Shown piece by piece: positions 52,871 through 64,000 of a stretch of DNA of 64,000 bases (the stretch's first letter is position 1; the number at the start of each line of letters is the position of its first letter). The notes under the pieces were generated by a model. The model saw only the letters and a program-made list of their open reading frames with translations. It did not search any database and was not told the origin of the DNA. A program made the position numbers and the translations under genes. This DNA comes from Numida meleagris (lineage: Eukaryota; Chordata; Aves; Galliformes; Numididae): the NCBI RefSeq assembly GCF_002078875.1, contig NC_034410.1:37600145-37664144 (forward strand). Reading direction: 5' to 3'.

Positions 52871-54381
52871 ACAGAAGTATCACTCCACTGCACATCAACT
52901 TGGTGAGACTGGAATGCTCTTGGTGTTCCTTCAGCCTTTCAGGGCTATCCTAGTTGCATACGCTGTGTGTGGAAGTGAAGTTGTCAAAGCATTAACATGG
53001 ATGTATTGAATGTTACAATTTGTTAGGATTGTCTTGTATGCTGGAATAAGGCGGTTAGTGTGTAACATGCTTTTCACATGTAGCAGGACATCATTTTTGA
53101 AATTAGTTTTTGGGAATCCCTGAGCTTTGTTTCAAAGGCACTTGACGCATGGACATTGATAACATTTTCCAAGGCATTCAAGTGACTTAGAAGCAAAATT
53201 TCAGTGAAGGCTTTTTTGCAGAAATCTTTGGGCTGGAGTAAGTGATAATTTTATCTGGATAGGAATTGTGCCAAGAAACATAAATATACACGGATTTTCT
53301 TATATATATAGCTTTAATTCGTGTTGTTTATGTTTCTGCAAAATGGTAAATTGGGTTCTTGTTTTGCATGTGTGCATGAATAGCGTTTGATGTAAATGGG
53401 GAATGCCAGATTCCCTAGGGATTAGCATGTGAGAAAAGCCTGTAATAGAATAATGGCCAGTGCTGCTCGGAATTTGGACAACACTGAGTGGCAGATGCAT
53501 ACAGAGATAAAGAGGAGTGCATAGTCTCCAGGAAATACAAATTCTGGTCATATCATTACCCAGTGGTAATGGAGTCATAATGAAGAAAATGAGCGACTGG
53601 CATTTTGGTAGTGACTGAGGAGGCTGCACGCTTGAGTTTGTGAGTTAAGCACTCAAATGTCTGGGTGTTTTCCAAACTATACAACCCGTTTGGAATGCTC
53701 TGTCATTAATCTCCAGATGTGCAAGAGGATATCACAAAAATAGCCTTTCTGTGCCATTTTCCATCTCTGATCTTGATCAGAAACAAGTAAAATGCACATG
53801 CTTATGATAAAATAAAATCATTTTTTTAATATAACTGAATTTATTATAAACTCAGTTCAGATTAGTTTTGTCCAAAGAGTTGGTGAAGTCACTCTCTTTT
53901 TTTTTCAATCTGAACTGCGTGCTCTTCCATGATCCTTTTAAGGAAGAAACCTAGTCAGTAAAGAGCTTCATATTGCTGTAAGGCCTTGGTTCCTCAGAGG
54001 CACAAGATATATCTGGACTGATACACAAAGTAGATGTGCTAAAGTAAATTAGACAACTGAAAGTGATAAGCGATCAAGCAGGTTCTTAAATCTTTGTGAT
54101 ACTTAAGTTTTCTTGTACATTTGGCGCTGGCTGTCCTAATTTTTGCAGTACAAGACCACTTGGGTTTTGACACTGATATTCTTCACAATTAGCTTCTGTG
54201 TTTCTAAGCAAATATTTCTGAACAAACACACACACCGTATGAGTGATTTATTTTGGAAAATAAGATCTTAGACTTTTAACCTGGATGAAGCAATTTCTTC
54301 TGAATGAGTTGTATGTTGAACTGGCATCAGAGCTAAATATCCTCTTACTCCAAGAGATACTAACCCCCCAGGGCAGCATTC

Positions 54382-54398
54382 AGGTCATTAGCAGGTCA
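54382..54398 (+). promoter_or_regulatory. Candidate consensus DR5 retinoic acid response element (AGGTCA N5 AGGTCA)
   Basis: AGGTCA TTAGC AGGTCA consists of two identical consensus half-sites in direct orientation with a five-base spacer, the optimal RAR/RXR binding site. It lies about 38.7 kb downstream of the RARB beta1/beta3 exon, inside the gene, and is not part of any repeat I recognise. RARB is induced by retinoic acid through a DR5 in its beta2 promoter, so an intronic DR5 could be an additional autoregulatory enhancer. Binding is not shown. Confidence 0.55.
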
Positions 54399-57300
54399 GT
54401 TTAGGAAAGCATATACTGTTGCTGCCTCCATCCGTCCTGGCCTGAAGATAAACATAGGACTCCAGTTTCCATTGTTACCAGACCAGGAACCTTCACAGGC
54501 CATAAGAGCAGCTTAACAATTGTAAAAGTACATTTGCAAGTTTAAAAGCCTGGAGGTTTTATCAGTGATGGAAAATATCATGCTTTTGGTAGATTTACAA
54601 AGGAATGCATAAATCAAATCCTTTGTGTGCCATCAGAATTTTATATGCAAATATCTACTTATACACACTTCTTTTAAAGTATGTGTATGAAGAACAAATA
54701 ATGCACAGTGGAGTAGTATGTTCAAGATTTATTAGCATGAGTTTAAGATGGACTACAGTCTAAGGTTACTCACTAAAAGGACAAGTAATCTGGCCATACC
54801 GGCTGCATGCCAATAAACTTGTTATACAACGCTATCCTCTATTCATTTATATGCCATATGGGTTATAGGAAAGGTATTTAAGAATATTTTGGAGGGTTTT
54901 AAGTTTTACTGTATCTTATTTTTCATGATCCTCCTCCTGCAAAGTGAGGAGGTATGCTTATTAAACAGCAAAACACCTTTAGAAATGACCTAAAGACTTT
55001 TCTTTTGCAAGGATTGATATTAAAACTCGCAAGATCAAACTGTTGGACATGCTGGAACCTTGGTGCTTGCCTGTGGAATTGAAGTCAATCGTTAAACTTG
55101 TAGGGCTATGAAGAATGGAGATGTCCGAAGCTGGCCCTTTCTGCATAGAGCAGGGAGAAGATGCGCTGTTTCCCCACCCCCATTGCTTTTTATGGAATAA
55201 AGCATGCACCTATTGAAAGGCCTCTAACTGCGCTGAAAATGTGAAGGACTCAAAGTTAACAGGCAAAAGCTAGGGGATGTGTACAGTAAACTCATTTACT
55301 GTGTGACTTAGCAGCTTTCCTTGTGGGCATTACCGCTGTGTTGTGTCTGAGTATGCATATGTTAAAAGCCAATATGAAGATGCTGCATCCTACAGAATAG
55401 CAGAAGGTAGATAGTGTCTGTTGTTATTTAGTTAAGGGATCTTCCTAAGTGCTCTTTTCTGCACTCTTTAGGATCTTTCTGCTTTTGGACATATCCTTGG
55501 GCATTTAGAGACTGCAGATCTAACACTGGTGTTCTCTCGGCAGAGTGCCAGGCCTTATGTGATGCCACTTGCTCTTACCCACTCTTGCAGAAGATGTGGG
55601 TGTGCTTTTATGTACACAGGTGCACAGGGATGTTGTCTACAATGTGTTTTTAACAGCAGTATTTCTGCCTCAAGTTTTTTCCTTCCAGACTGACATCACC
55701 AAGCAATAGGTGTGTATTTGGGAGAGAGAAATTGAAATGTTTTATTATTTTAAAAAAATCTGTTAGTAATCTGGGCTGAAATCCTACCCTGTGGACATCA
55801 GTGACGAAAAAACCTATTACTTCAGCGGGGACAGGATCTCAGTATTTGTGCTTTTCGTGTTTATAAGATTCATGGAAAAGCCAAGTTCAACACTAAAAAC
55901 ACATGCAAAACATAAAAACAAAATGCCGACATACAGACTTTCAATAAAACAGGGCTTAATAAGTTACTGTCCAATCTGGATGACAGATATTGTGTAATAC
56001 TATTTTAATGGTCAAATCTGCCATCATCATGATTTGGAGTTCAGGAAAGAGATGGTCAAAGTATTGCCAGTGATTTTAATGTAAAAAATAAATAACAGGA
56101 AGTAAAAGAAATGTGTCAAGAGCAGGCTGAGCCAGAGTTCAACAGCAGAGCGTAATGGATTTGATCGCTTCTGCTTTCCTTAGGAGGAGTCACTGTGTGT
56201 AAAGTATTTGGAGATAATCTGAGTAGAAGGGCCACAGCCAAAGTCCTGTATTTCTTTTTCCAAGTCTCTGATGCAGAACATTCTTAGTTCCTTCGCTGCC
56301 CCTTGAATTCAAATCCTGGCTTTGCTAGTCCAAATAAAATATAAATCCAGGATATATTTCAGCCCCATCTGTATGTGCTGGGTGATGTACAACAGGTGGA
56401 ATCCATTTGCCGTATAATTACTAGGATGCAAACAACCATGAGCTTTACAAGGAAGTCATCTCTCTTCATCACAGTTCTGGTGTTAGGGCTGTATTTGTTC
56501 CTAATAATCAGCAAACTTCCAGAAGACCCACAATGAAATAACTCGGAGCACTCTCCCCAAAAGCCATGTGTTTAAACAATGAAAGATTTGCTGTCCTTTC
56601 AGCAGAAATTAAAACAAATCCTTTGAAGATTACTGCAATTATCCTTCCCTCTTTCAAATGTAAGCAACTTTTTGCAGCTTTCTCTTTTGAGAGAGAGGTG
56701 AACTGACATCAGACCTTCTCGATGACAACTTTGTGTCATTGAAGTCAAACGCTGTTTAATTTTGGCTGGGTGTGCCTGAGGAAGGTGATGTGTTTCTGTG
56801 GGGCTTACCAGACTGGCTGGTCTCTTCTTGCTGGAGGAGTTGGGAGTTGCTTGCAGAGAAGCTCAGCTGTGCCTGGGACAGACTGACAAGGCAAATGCAT
56901 GGGGTGTGCTGCTCCCGGAGGGCTCTGTGATGGTGATGCGTTTCTGTGGAACTGCCCCTTCCCAGGCCACCCCATCCCATGCCCTCTTATATCTTCTGTA
57001 CAATACGTGGAGGCTGCACGCTTTAATTTCTTGTTTTGTTTGGCCTCCACTGTCTACTGATGTAAAATTTTTAATAGTGTGGTGCTAGTAATGCAGAAGA
57101 TGCTGATAGGTCTGCGTCACTTCTATTTCACTGCGCTCTGTCAAAATTTGTTACTTTAATCAAATCACTGGTTTATGAAATACAGATTCCTTTCTGATAA
57201 GGTATGCCAATGAAAATTTCTTGTTGAAATCCAGCAGCCGCATAGGAATAATTGAATTTTTTCCATGTTAAATACAGTAAGAGTTATACTTCTGTTTCTG

Positions 57301-57605
57301 ATTTTCTTCTTGTCTTATTCTCTTCTGTATATTTGGTATTGTATCTGTAAATGCAAGGGACCAAGGAAAAGCTGGCATACCAGATATTTTTGTGTTTCAT
57401 TCTTTTGACTTGAAGCATGCTCTGCTTTGCAGATTGAATATTCTCCCCCCAGGCTGGTGTATGTAGAGCATTGCCTCAGCCTCTAATTGTGCTGCCTTCT
57501 CCTCTTCCAGGAGTCCATTTGCACATAGCTACTTTTTCACACAGTTTAGGCTGAAGACTTGGTCTTACAGAACAGCATTGCTCAGTCCAGGTCTTGGATC
57601 GCTGA

Positions 57606-57619
57606 TGACCTACTGACAC
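57606..57619 (-). promoter_or_regulatory. Weak DR2-like receptor site
   Basis: The + strand reads TGACCT AC TGACAC. The minus strand is GTGTCA GT AGGTCA, a direct repeat spaced by two with one mismatch in the first half-site. DR2 is an accepted RAR/RXR spacing, but single-mismatch matches are expected by chance in 64 kb. Confidence 0.15.
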
Positions 57620-60600
57620 ACAAAAAGTTTTCCTTCTGCCCCGGCGTAACATGCTGGTTTTTTTCTAGTTGCACACACTCCAGGTTGTTTTGCTGCTCAT
57701 GGCAGAAGGATTTTACAACAGCGTTGTTGCTGTTGAGGAACATTTTTCTTCATGAATGTGTTGTATGCTTTTGAGGAAAAAAAAAGAAACAAAAAAAGAT
57801 GCCTCTGCAATGCTGTGATGTGATGTACAGGAATCCTGCTAACCAGTAATTACCTGCAGAATAAGAAGTGTATCAGTGACAAAATATAACACAGCTGAAG
57901 CAGCTCTCTGTGATAAGATTTTTTCAGACTGTAAAATGTTCACAGCTAAAGATTGTGTAATAATTTTTACCATATTCACTACAAATTCTTGGAGAGCCCT
58001 AAATCTGGACTGGAAGTTTGACAGATGCAGTACGTTTGCGCGGCGGATTTTACCTACTGTGGCTCCCTGTCCTCTGAGTACAGATAAGAAAGACCTGTGA
58101 GATTGTTAAATGGGAGCTTCACCTGCCAGTCTGTACTGCGGGATCTCTATAGCAACCAAACATAAATCAAGAAAATGGCCCCTTTTGTAAGTTGGTTAAT
58201 AGGCACAACATGCTTCTTTAGAAAATCCAACTATTCTTTCAATAGACTTTGATTGAAAGTCAGCCTTTTCTACAGACACATTCACATTCACATCTAGTAG
58301 CAGCTTGTATGGCTGTCCAAGGTCTAATTTATTACCCTTTAAAGATTGGGCAAAGGAAAAATGGTTCTCGGAACAATGTTTACATTCAGAGGCATAAGCA
58401 CAGTGCCACAAAAGAGCATCCTTTTGTTCTGAACCCAGAATATTAATCTTTAACCTACTACTTATTTCAACTCCCCCTGCTTTTATTTGGTTAGCCACAT
58501 TCTTCCCTTGTAATTGAAATCTTAACGATTTAATACCTTATTTATTAGTGGTGGTGGGAGAACAGATCTCTGTGCTGTTGTTTTTCCTAAATCTTGATAC
58601 GTATTGATACATTCCTCAGGCTCTTCAGCCAGCCCTGTAAGGCAGCTCTGTTCCTGAAAAGGTTTCTGATTGTGGAGACGGACTCTTGGACCGCTAGCAT
58701 TTCTGACACAAAATTTTGGTATGTTAGCCAGGGCATTCTGGTGTAATCTTCCTGCATAATTTAAGGCAGTTGTGTGCTAGAAGTGTTTGTAAGAGAGATT
58801 GCACTCAGACTCTTATAAATGTCATGGGAAAACATGCAAATGCTATCCAGAAAAGAAGAAATTAAATGTGGAGGTGTTTTTATGAGAGGGCTGGAGTTGA
58901 CTCAATAGCCAAAAGGTAGATTTTCCTTCATAGGAGAAGGAAAACATTGCAATTCCCCTCTTCCATTCTGGCTGTGAAAATGAAAATACATCTGGTTCAG
59001 ACCCATTGCAACAAGAATTAACCCCTTTCCTTTCAACTAAGCAAGCATGGAAGAAGCCATGAGTGGATTCCGTGCCTGCAGCTTGGTGTGTGCAGGTGTA
59101 GCACCTTGGTCGGGCAGCATATGGGGAAGGGATCCTCTGGTGGGTTTCCATCGACATGGTCCTGTCCTTGGTGTGCAGGGGATGCTTCTGAGGATGGAGG
59201 CATAGAAGGGGAATGGAGCCTTTTGGGGCGAGAGGGGTCAGGCAACACTGCCATCTTCTGAAAGAAAGCTGGAGAGTATTTGGGGAGCAAGGGGACAAAA
59301 GTGCTCGATGAGAGCAAACTGAAAGCTTTGTGCAGCAACAGTACCCCTCCAGAATCTCCTAAAAAACGTTTTTAAGCATTCTTTCCTACAGATTTGTGTG
59401 CATGTGCACAGCACACAGCAAAGTTACTGCTGCCTGCTTCAGGTAGAGGCCCAACACAGAACTTGGCTCCTTGGTTTGCTTTTCTTCTGAAGACTTTGCC
59501 AAGGTGTGGAAAGTTGTGTGTGAAGCTATCAGCTTGTTGGTGCTATTTAGATGTGCCTGGCCCTTCTGGATTTAGCGCGTGATGTTGTCTGGGGCCTCCA
59601 AATAACATTCACTGATGTAAGCAAGCATGTGCCTGTCACAACACCAGCAAATGCCAGAATAGTTTTCATCCCTCTTGTTACTTCTTTCTGTGCAAAAATA
59701 TGGTGTGTGTTCACTTCATCATTTTGAAAGATTTGTATGCAGTATGTGCCCTGGATGTCCTTACATTACTACTGATGAAATTAATATCATAGTAGATATT
59801 GTCACATGCTCCTCAGACTGTGGACAGTGCAAAGCTGCAGCCTGCAGTCCATTCTCCTCCAAAAAAACTGTAGAAAGAGAGCAACACCACTCACATAGTA
59901 CCACATGGAAAATGATAACATCTGCAGGTTGCTTTAGAGTAATAGGCATATGGGGAATATTTCCTGCCATATTGAGGGAGCTTTCATTTCGATTCTGGTG
60001 CACAGAGCCTACCTGGTGTGCAGTGTGGCAGAAGGGGTGGTCTGCTTTGTGCTTTTAAAAATCTTGGTTTTCAGAAGCGGCCACAATTCTGGGAGCCTGG
60101 TCAAGTGTGTCTGTCTGAAGGAGATCAGAAATCCCTTTCAGAAACCATTTGTTTTTGTATTTTACATATTAAAACCAACACCTTGCTATACCTACACGGC
60201 CTCCTGGGAGGATGGATAATGCAGACCCTCACACCTTAGGGCAACAAGCTCCTGGCATGAAACTCCATTAAATCAGCAGTTGACACATTCTGCATTTGTT
60301 TCTGCATTTTGTTTTGCCCTGTGGAGAGCGTGTTACAGCAGTCTAATTCTGAGTTGACAAAAATGTGGATAAACTGTGACAAGGTTTGCATGGAAGGGAA
60401 TAGGTCATGCCCTTTTCACCAGTCTTGAGCAGGGGAAGTGCTCGTGGGCATGACCGCTCCGTAGGTACCCAGGAGTCGTCTGCAACCTAATATGCTGATT
60501 TTTCATCTCTTAGGAACTGACATCTTGTTTTATTAGTGGTAATGACATAATTTTCCCCAGCTTTTCCAACTGTTTTCTTCATCTACACTGCTAACATTAT

Positions 60601-63600
60601 CTTAGTCTCATCTAGACTCAGGGGCTGAGTCCCCAATTAAGAAGATGACGTGAAAAACGGGGTTTGAAAGAAAAGCACAACCATAAAACATTTCTGATTC
60701 TTTTGTACTTCTGAAGCTTCCCAGTGAAAGTAATATTTTGTACCTAATTTTTTTTTAATGCTCCAGTCTAGTCCCACATGTGGGATTAATTAGACAAGAC
60801 AAATGGCTACAAGGAAACTCATCTCTTTCTGGGAGGTTGTTTTCTGATCTTGTCATCCCATTATTTCCACTTTTCAGTTGCTTGTTTGAATGAGTGATGG
60901 ACTCAATCGCTTCTTATGTTTGATAGGCAAATACAGCACTCCACTTCGCTAGTGTGTGTATGTGTGTGCCTATGATAAACATTCATTTTTAATTTACTTT
61001 GTTTACCTTGAGAGCCTGCCAAGAAGTGATTCAGATATTCCAGTGCAAAGGGTTTTTCTATTGTGATGCAGGACAAAGGAGTGTTGAGCATATGCTCTTT
61101 CTTCAAAGAAAAAAGAATATTATTTATTTGTGTAGCTACAAGAGTGCTGGTTTTCCTATGTAAACACTTGCTTGATTTTGTTTGTCACACAGTCTACAAA
61201 ATCTTTTGTGCTTGAAAAGAAAAGTTTTGCTGTACAATTACTGGGCAATTCAGCGCAGTGTGCTAACGCCGTTGCTCTCTGCATATTGCTGCGCACTGAA
61301 TATTACAGTTTTCATCTATCTCATGCTGACAGCAGTTTGCTTTGGGGTGAACATTTTCCTAAGGGACTAATTCATGAAAAAAAGTCTTTTGCAACAACAT
61401 TCAGTCCTGCAAACAGCTGCATGTGTTGCTGTTGCCTCAAAAGGGAATACTGAGCTGCTTGAGGGCTGCCTTTTGTGTTTGGGTGAGAGTTTAGGAAGGG
61501 CTGTCTGCCCAGCTAGAGATGTATCTCAACATCAGTGGGACACAGGAAGCAAATTGCACGTTTTGTACACGGGCGTGCAGTGGGACTTGAGAAAGTTGCA
61601 GATTTAGGAACATTTGCACAACAGGTCTGCCTGAAGCCATCTCAGTGGATGTCACCTCTCCTGGTGTCTGGAGTGCTTCTGCACTATTCTAATGTGGAGC
61701 CTCCTCAGCACTGCAGACCCAGGTTCTTTCTGTCCAGAGTTTATTTTCAACATTTTTCCTGTAAAGCATGTTTTGAACCATGTTTCTCTGAATATCTTTT
61801 CTTTTTCTTTTTCTGGGAATGTGAAGAAAATCCTTTCTTGTCTTGCATTCCAGTGTATACCTGGGGGAGGAAAAACAACCCTCCTCAGAGTAATTTAAAG
61901 TTGCCTTTCACATGACCATTGAAAGTTTCCTGCAATAGTACAGGTTAGTCGCCTGTTATTGCTGAGAGAAGGAAGTAATCTTCACTTTGAGAGCATAGAA
62001 ATTAGTATTGGTAATATCTGATACCAATATTTATTTAGAAGACAAAGGTTGTCTGGGTGACATTAAATCTCCCAGTTATATACCAGAGTGGCAACGGCAT
62101 TGCATTGCCTGCAAGCCGGTCAGTGCAGCAAAGCAACAATACTTCTTAATAAAGTCTTCTGATTATAAAGACTTCCCTGATGTAAAGACTTATTATGATC
62201 TGATGGCAATAAAAATAATACATAAATTGAAAAATAAATTCAGTGCCACAGCCAATCCCACTATCGTTTTCTGTGATTATGGCGTTCATGGACTTCAGTA
62301 AGAACTTTGAATATGGGCCAATGGTTGTTTATTCTTGCCTGACACAGGCCTGGCTTTACACTGCAGATTGCTTTTTTCCACTTTATCTTGACTTATCTAT
62401 CCAGGAGGTGATATAACAGATTAGTAATGTTTAGTCAGACTGGAGAAAGGCTTCCTTAGTGTATAGGATAATAGCTTTTTCAAAAAAGATTAATTTCACC
62501 TTTATCTGATTAAGTTCTATGAAAACCTTTATTTGAATGGTGCGTAGAGTTTTTATGAACTGTCCCCAAGTGTCCATTAAAAAATGTCATCACGATTTGT
62601 TCAGCACAATTAAGGAAGAAGGTTTCTCTGAAAATTAAAAAAATGTACTGTTCAGTAACTGTAGGGCCACTGGAGTTACTTTAATGTGCTACAAACAAAG
62701 TGATGGATGGAGGGGGATGGTGACGTGTCTTTTCATTAAGATTGATTGGAGACTGTTATATAAAGTCTCCATTAAGGTAGGCATTGGAACAAGAGCTGCT
62801 GGAGAACTGAAGAATACAGTTAATTTTGAGAGATGATTTTATAACATGCATGCTGAAGACATGAGTGTTGAGTCTTAGACTGAGAGTGAGAGACTGAACT
62901 GCAAAAATGCAGCAGTTCACTTTTGGTCTGTTCTTCTCATGCACTGAGATTTTGTAAAGCTGCAGTATGCTACTGTGGCCAGCCACAGGCTGCAGTTCGG
63001 AGTCAAGTTTAGTATTCCTTGGAACATTTGCTCAATAGCAATTATTGTTTAACTAGGAATATAGTATTGGACAGATAAAACAAGGTAGAATTTTAATATA
63101 TTTTCTTCAGATAAACCAGAAGTAACTAAAACAAAAATCCATGACTAAATTAACAATGAAGTGAAGAGTTATGTACTTAGTGTGTTTTGCTGGGAAGCCC
63201 TAAGATTCTCATAGGTTATTCACTCAGCCAAATATCAGCAAATCCATAACATAAATTTCAAGTCTATTCCACACTGAACAGGTGAGAGTAATTCATTGCC
63301 ATTGCTGTTATGTTTTCTAGCAGCTCAGATAATCACCTTTTTTTTTTTTTTTTTAATATAACAGACCACTGTAGTTACAGGTCAAACAAAGCTTTTTTCT
63401 ATAAGTGACCTATCTTAGCATATATTATTGAGGATTATTTTGATGGTCCCATATGCATCTTGTTCGTCCTACTTTTTAAATGTATTTATAATATCAAAAA
63501 TTATTTCTGTAATCTAAGTTACTGTAATAGAGTTTTTCAAATACAGAAGTATTTTTAGAGGCGGCCATGGTCATCTAAGGAAAAAGCGAGGTTGGGTTTG

Positions 63601-64000
63601 CACAGTTTTTTGTTGTGTGACACCATTTGCTTTCCAGTGGCTTTTATGGTGGTGGATGCAGAAAAATTTAAAGTGAAGCTTGCTGCCGCTAGTGTGGAAA
63701 ATAGTCCTGAAAGTAGTGCGTTCTCAGTTGAAATTAGTCACATGTGCATCCTTGGACAACAGCAAATCCTCTGCTTGGAAGAATGGTCAAGCTTTTGGTT
63801 GTTTTCAGTTTGTGTAGGAGAGCACTTTCTGTTCCAGTTTTAGGAGATACCAAGTACAAAGTCCTTATTTTGATACATTAAAAAGCGAACTGTCACAACT
63901 GCAGATAGGTTGGACTATTTTGCCATTTAAAAGTCTTGTTATAATAACTCATCCATAGCGATGAGTAAGTGCAGTAGTCATGTGTGAATAACTCCAGTGC

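Larger units (their letters stand above)
15642..64000 (+). other. RARB: Long RARB intron following the beta1/beta3 A-region exon
   Basis: No later RARB exon was recognised from here to the window end: not the beta2 first exon, not the common B-region exon, not the zinc-finger exons. The beta1 start is separated from the beta2 promoter by a very large interval in mammals, so an intron of more than 48 kb is plausible. The 27-residue cassette that distinguishes mouse beta3 from beta1 could lie here, but I could not identify it. Most of the stretch is AT-rich single-copy DNA with homopolymer tracts. The supportable CR1 pieces, receptor-site matches and conserved-looking blocks are listed separately. 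Confidence 0.8.

Noticed and set aside
58843..59298. 151-codon minus-strand frame
   Set aside because: Low-complexity, unrecognised peptide with an overlapping frame of similar quality in the same place. No gene evidence.
59675..60058. 127-codon + strand frame with many cysteines
   Set aside because: The cysteines do not form a zinc-finger or other known pattern, and the sequence is not similar to any RARB exon.
15642..64000. RARB beta2 first exon and its promoter DR5
   Set aside because: I looked for the beta2-specific start and the GGTTCA-CCGAA-AGTTCA element and did not see them. They probably lie beyond the window.
1..64000. Bacterial-type features, CRISPR arrays, tRNA or rRNA genes, endogenous retroviral genes
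   Set aside because: No spaced direct repeats, no cloverleaf-like tRNA, no rRNA core sequences and no retroviral gag, pol or env frames were recognised. The only mobile sequences seen are CR1-type fragments.

Overview
The window looks like a piece of a bird nuclear genome, probably a chicken-like galliform. The evidence is the repeat content: several 5'-truncated CR1 retrotransposon pieces with the usual avian 3' end, no mammalian-type SINEs or L1, and AT-rich single-copy DNA. The species cannot be fixed from the sequence alone.

Only one protein-coding segment can be supported: a single exon at about 15140-15641 on the + strand. It holds 324 nt of 5' leader and the first 59 codons, plus one base, of retinoic acid receptor beta (RARB). 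The start is the beta1/beta3 isoform N-terminus (A region), not the beta2 start. The exon has a pyrimidine-rich acceptor and a GTAAGT donor. It ends in phase 1, which fits the known junction with the common exon that opens the B region. No DNA-binding-domain, ligand-domain or beta2-specific exon was recognised, so everything downstream to the window end (over 48 kb) reads as the long intron between the beta1/beta3 start and the rest of the gene. Bases 1-15139 are upstream: a 5' intron if a further non-coding first exon exists, otherwise 5' flank.

Region by region: 1-15 kb is non-coding, with two short CR1 tails, a perfect DR1 nuclear-receptor site and small tandem duplications. 15.0-15.65 kb is the RARB exon, preceded by a perfect 12-bp inverted repeat and a 16-bp palindrome, with five short upstream ORFs in its leader. 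24.4-25.3 kb is the largest mobile element, an antisense CR1 with a decayed reverse-transcriptase ORF end. 43.8 kb has another CR1 tail, and 48.9 kb an older amniote repeat. Around 34.6, 41.7, 49.2 and 51.9-52.4 kb lie stretches that read like conserved non-coding DNA. 52.42-52.87 kb is an isolated GC-rich block.

The most interesting signal is regulatory. The RARB intron carries two perfect DR5 retinoic acid response element matches: inverted AGTTCA-N5-AGTTCA at 26396-26412, and AGGTCA-N5-AGGTCA at 54382-54398. RARB is a textbook retinoic-acid-induced gene through a DR5 in its beta2 promoter, so these are candidate extra autoregulatory sites. No new enzymatic, defence or mobile system was seen. 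Most open reading frames here are of chance length.
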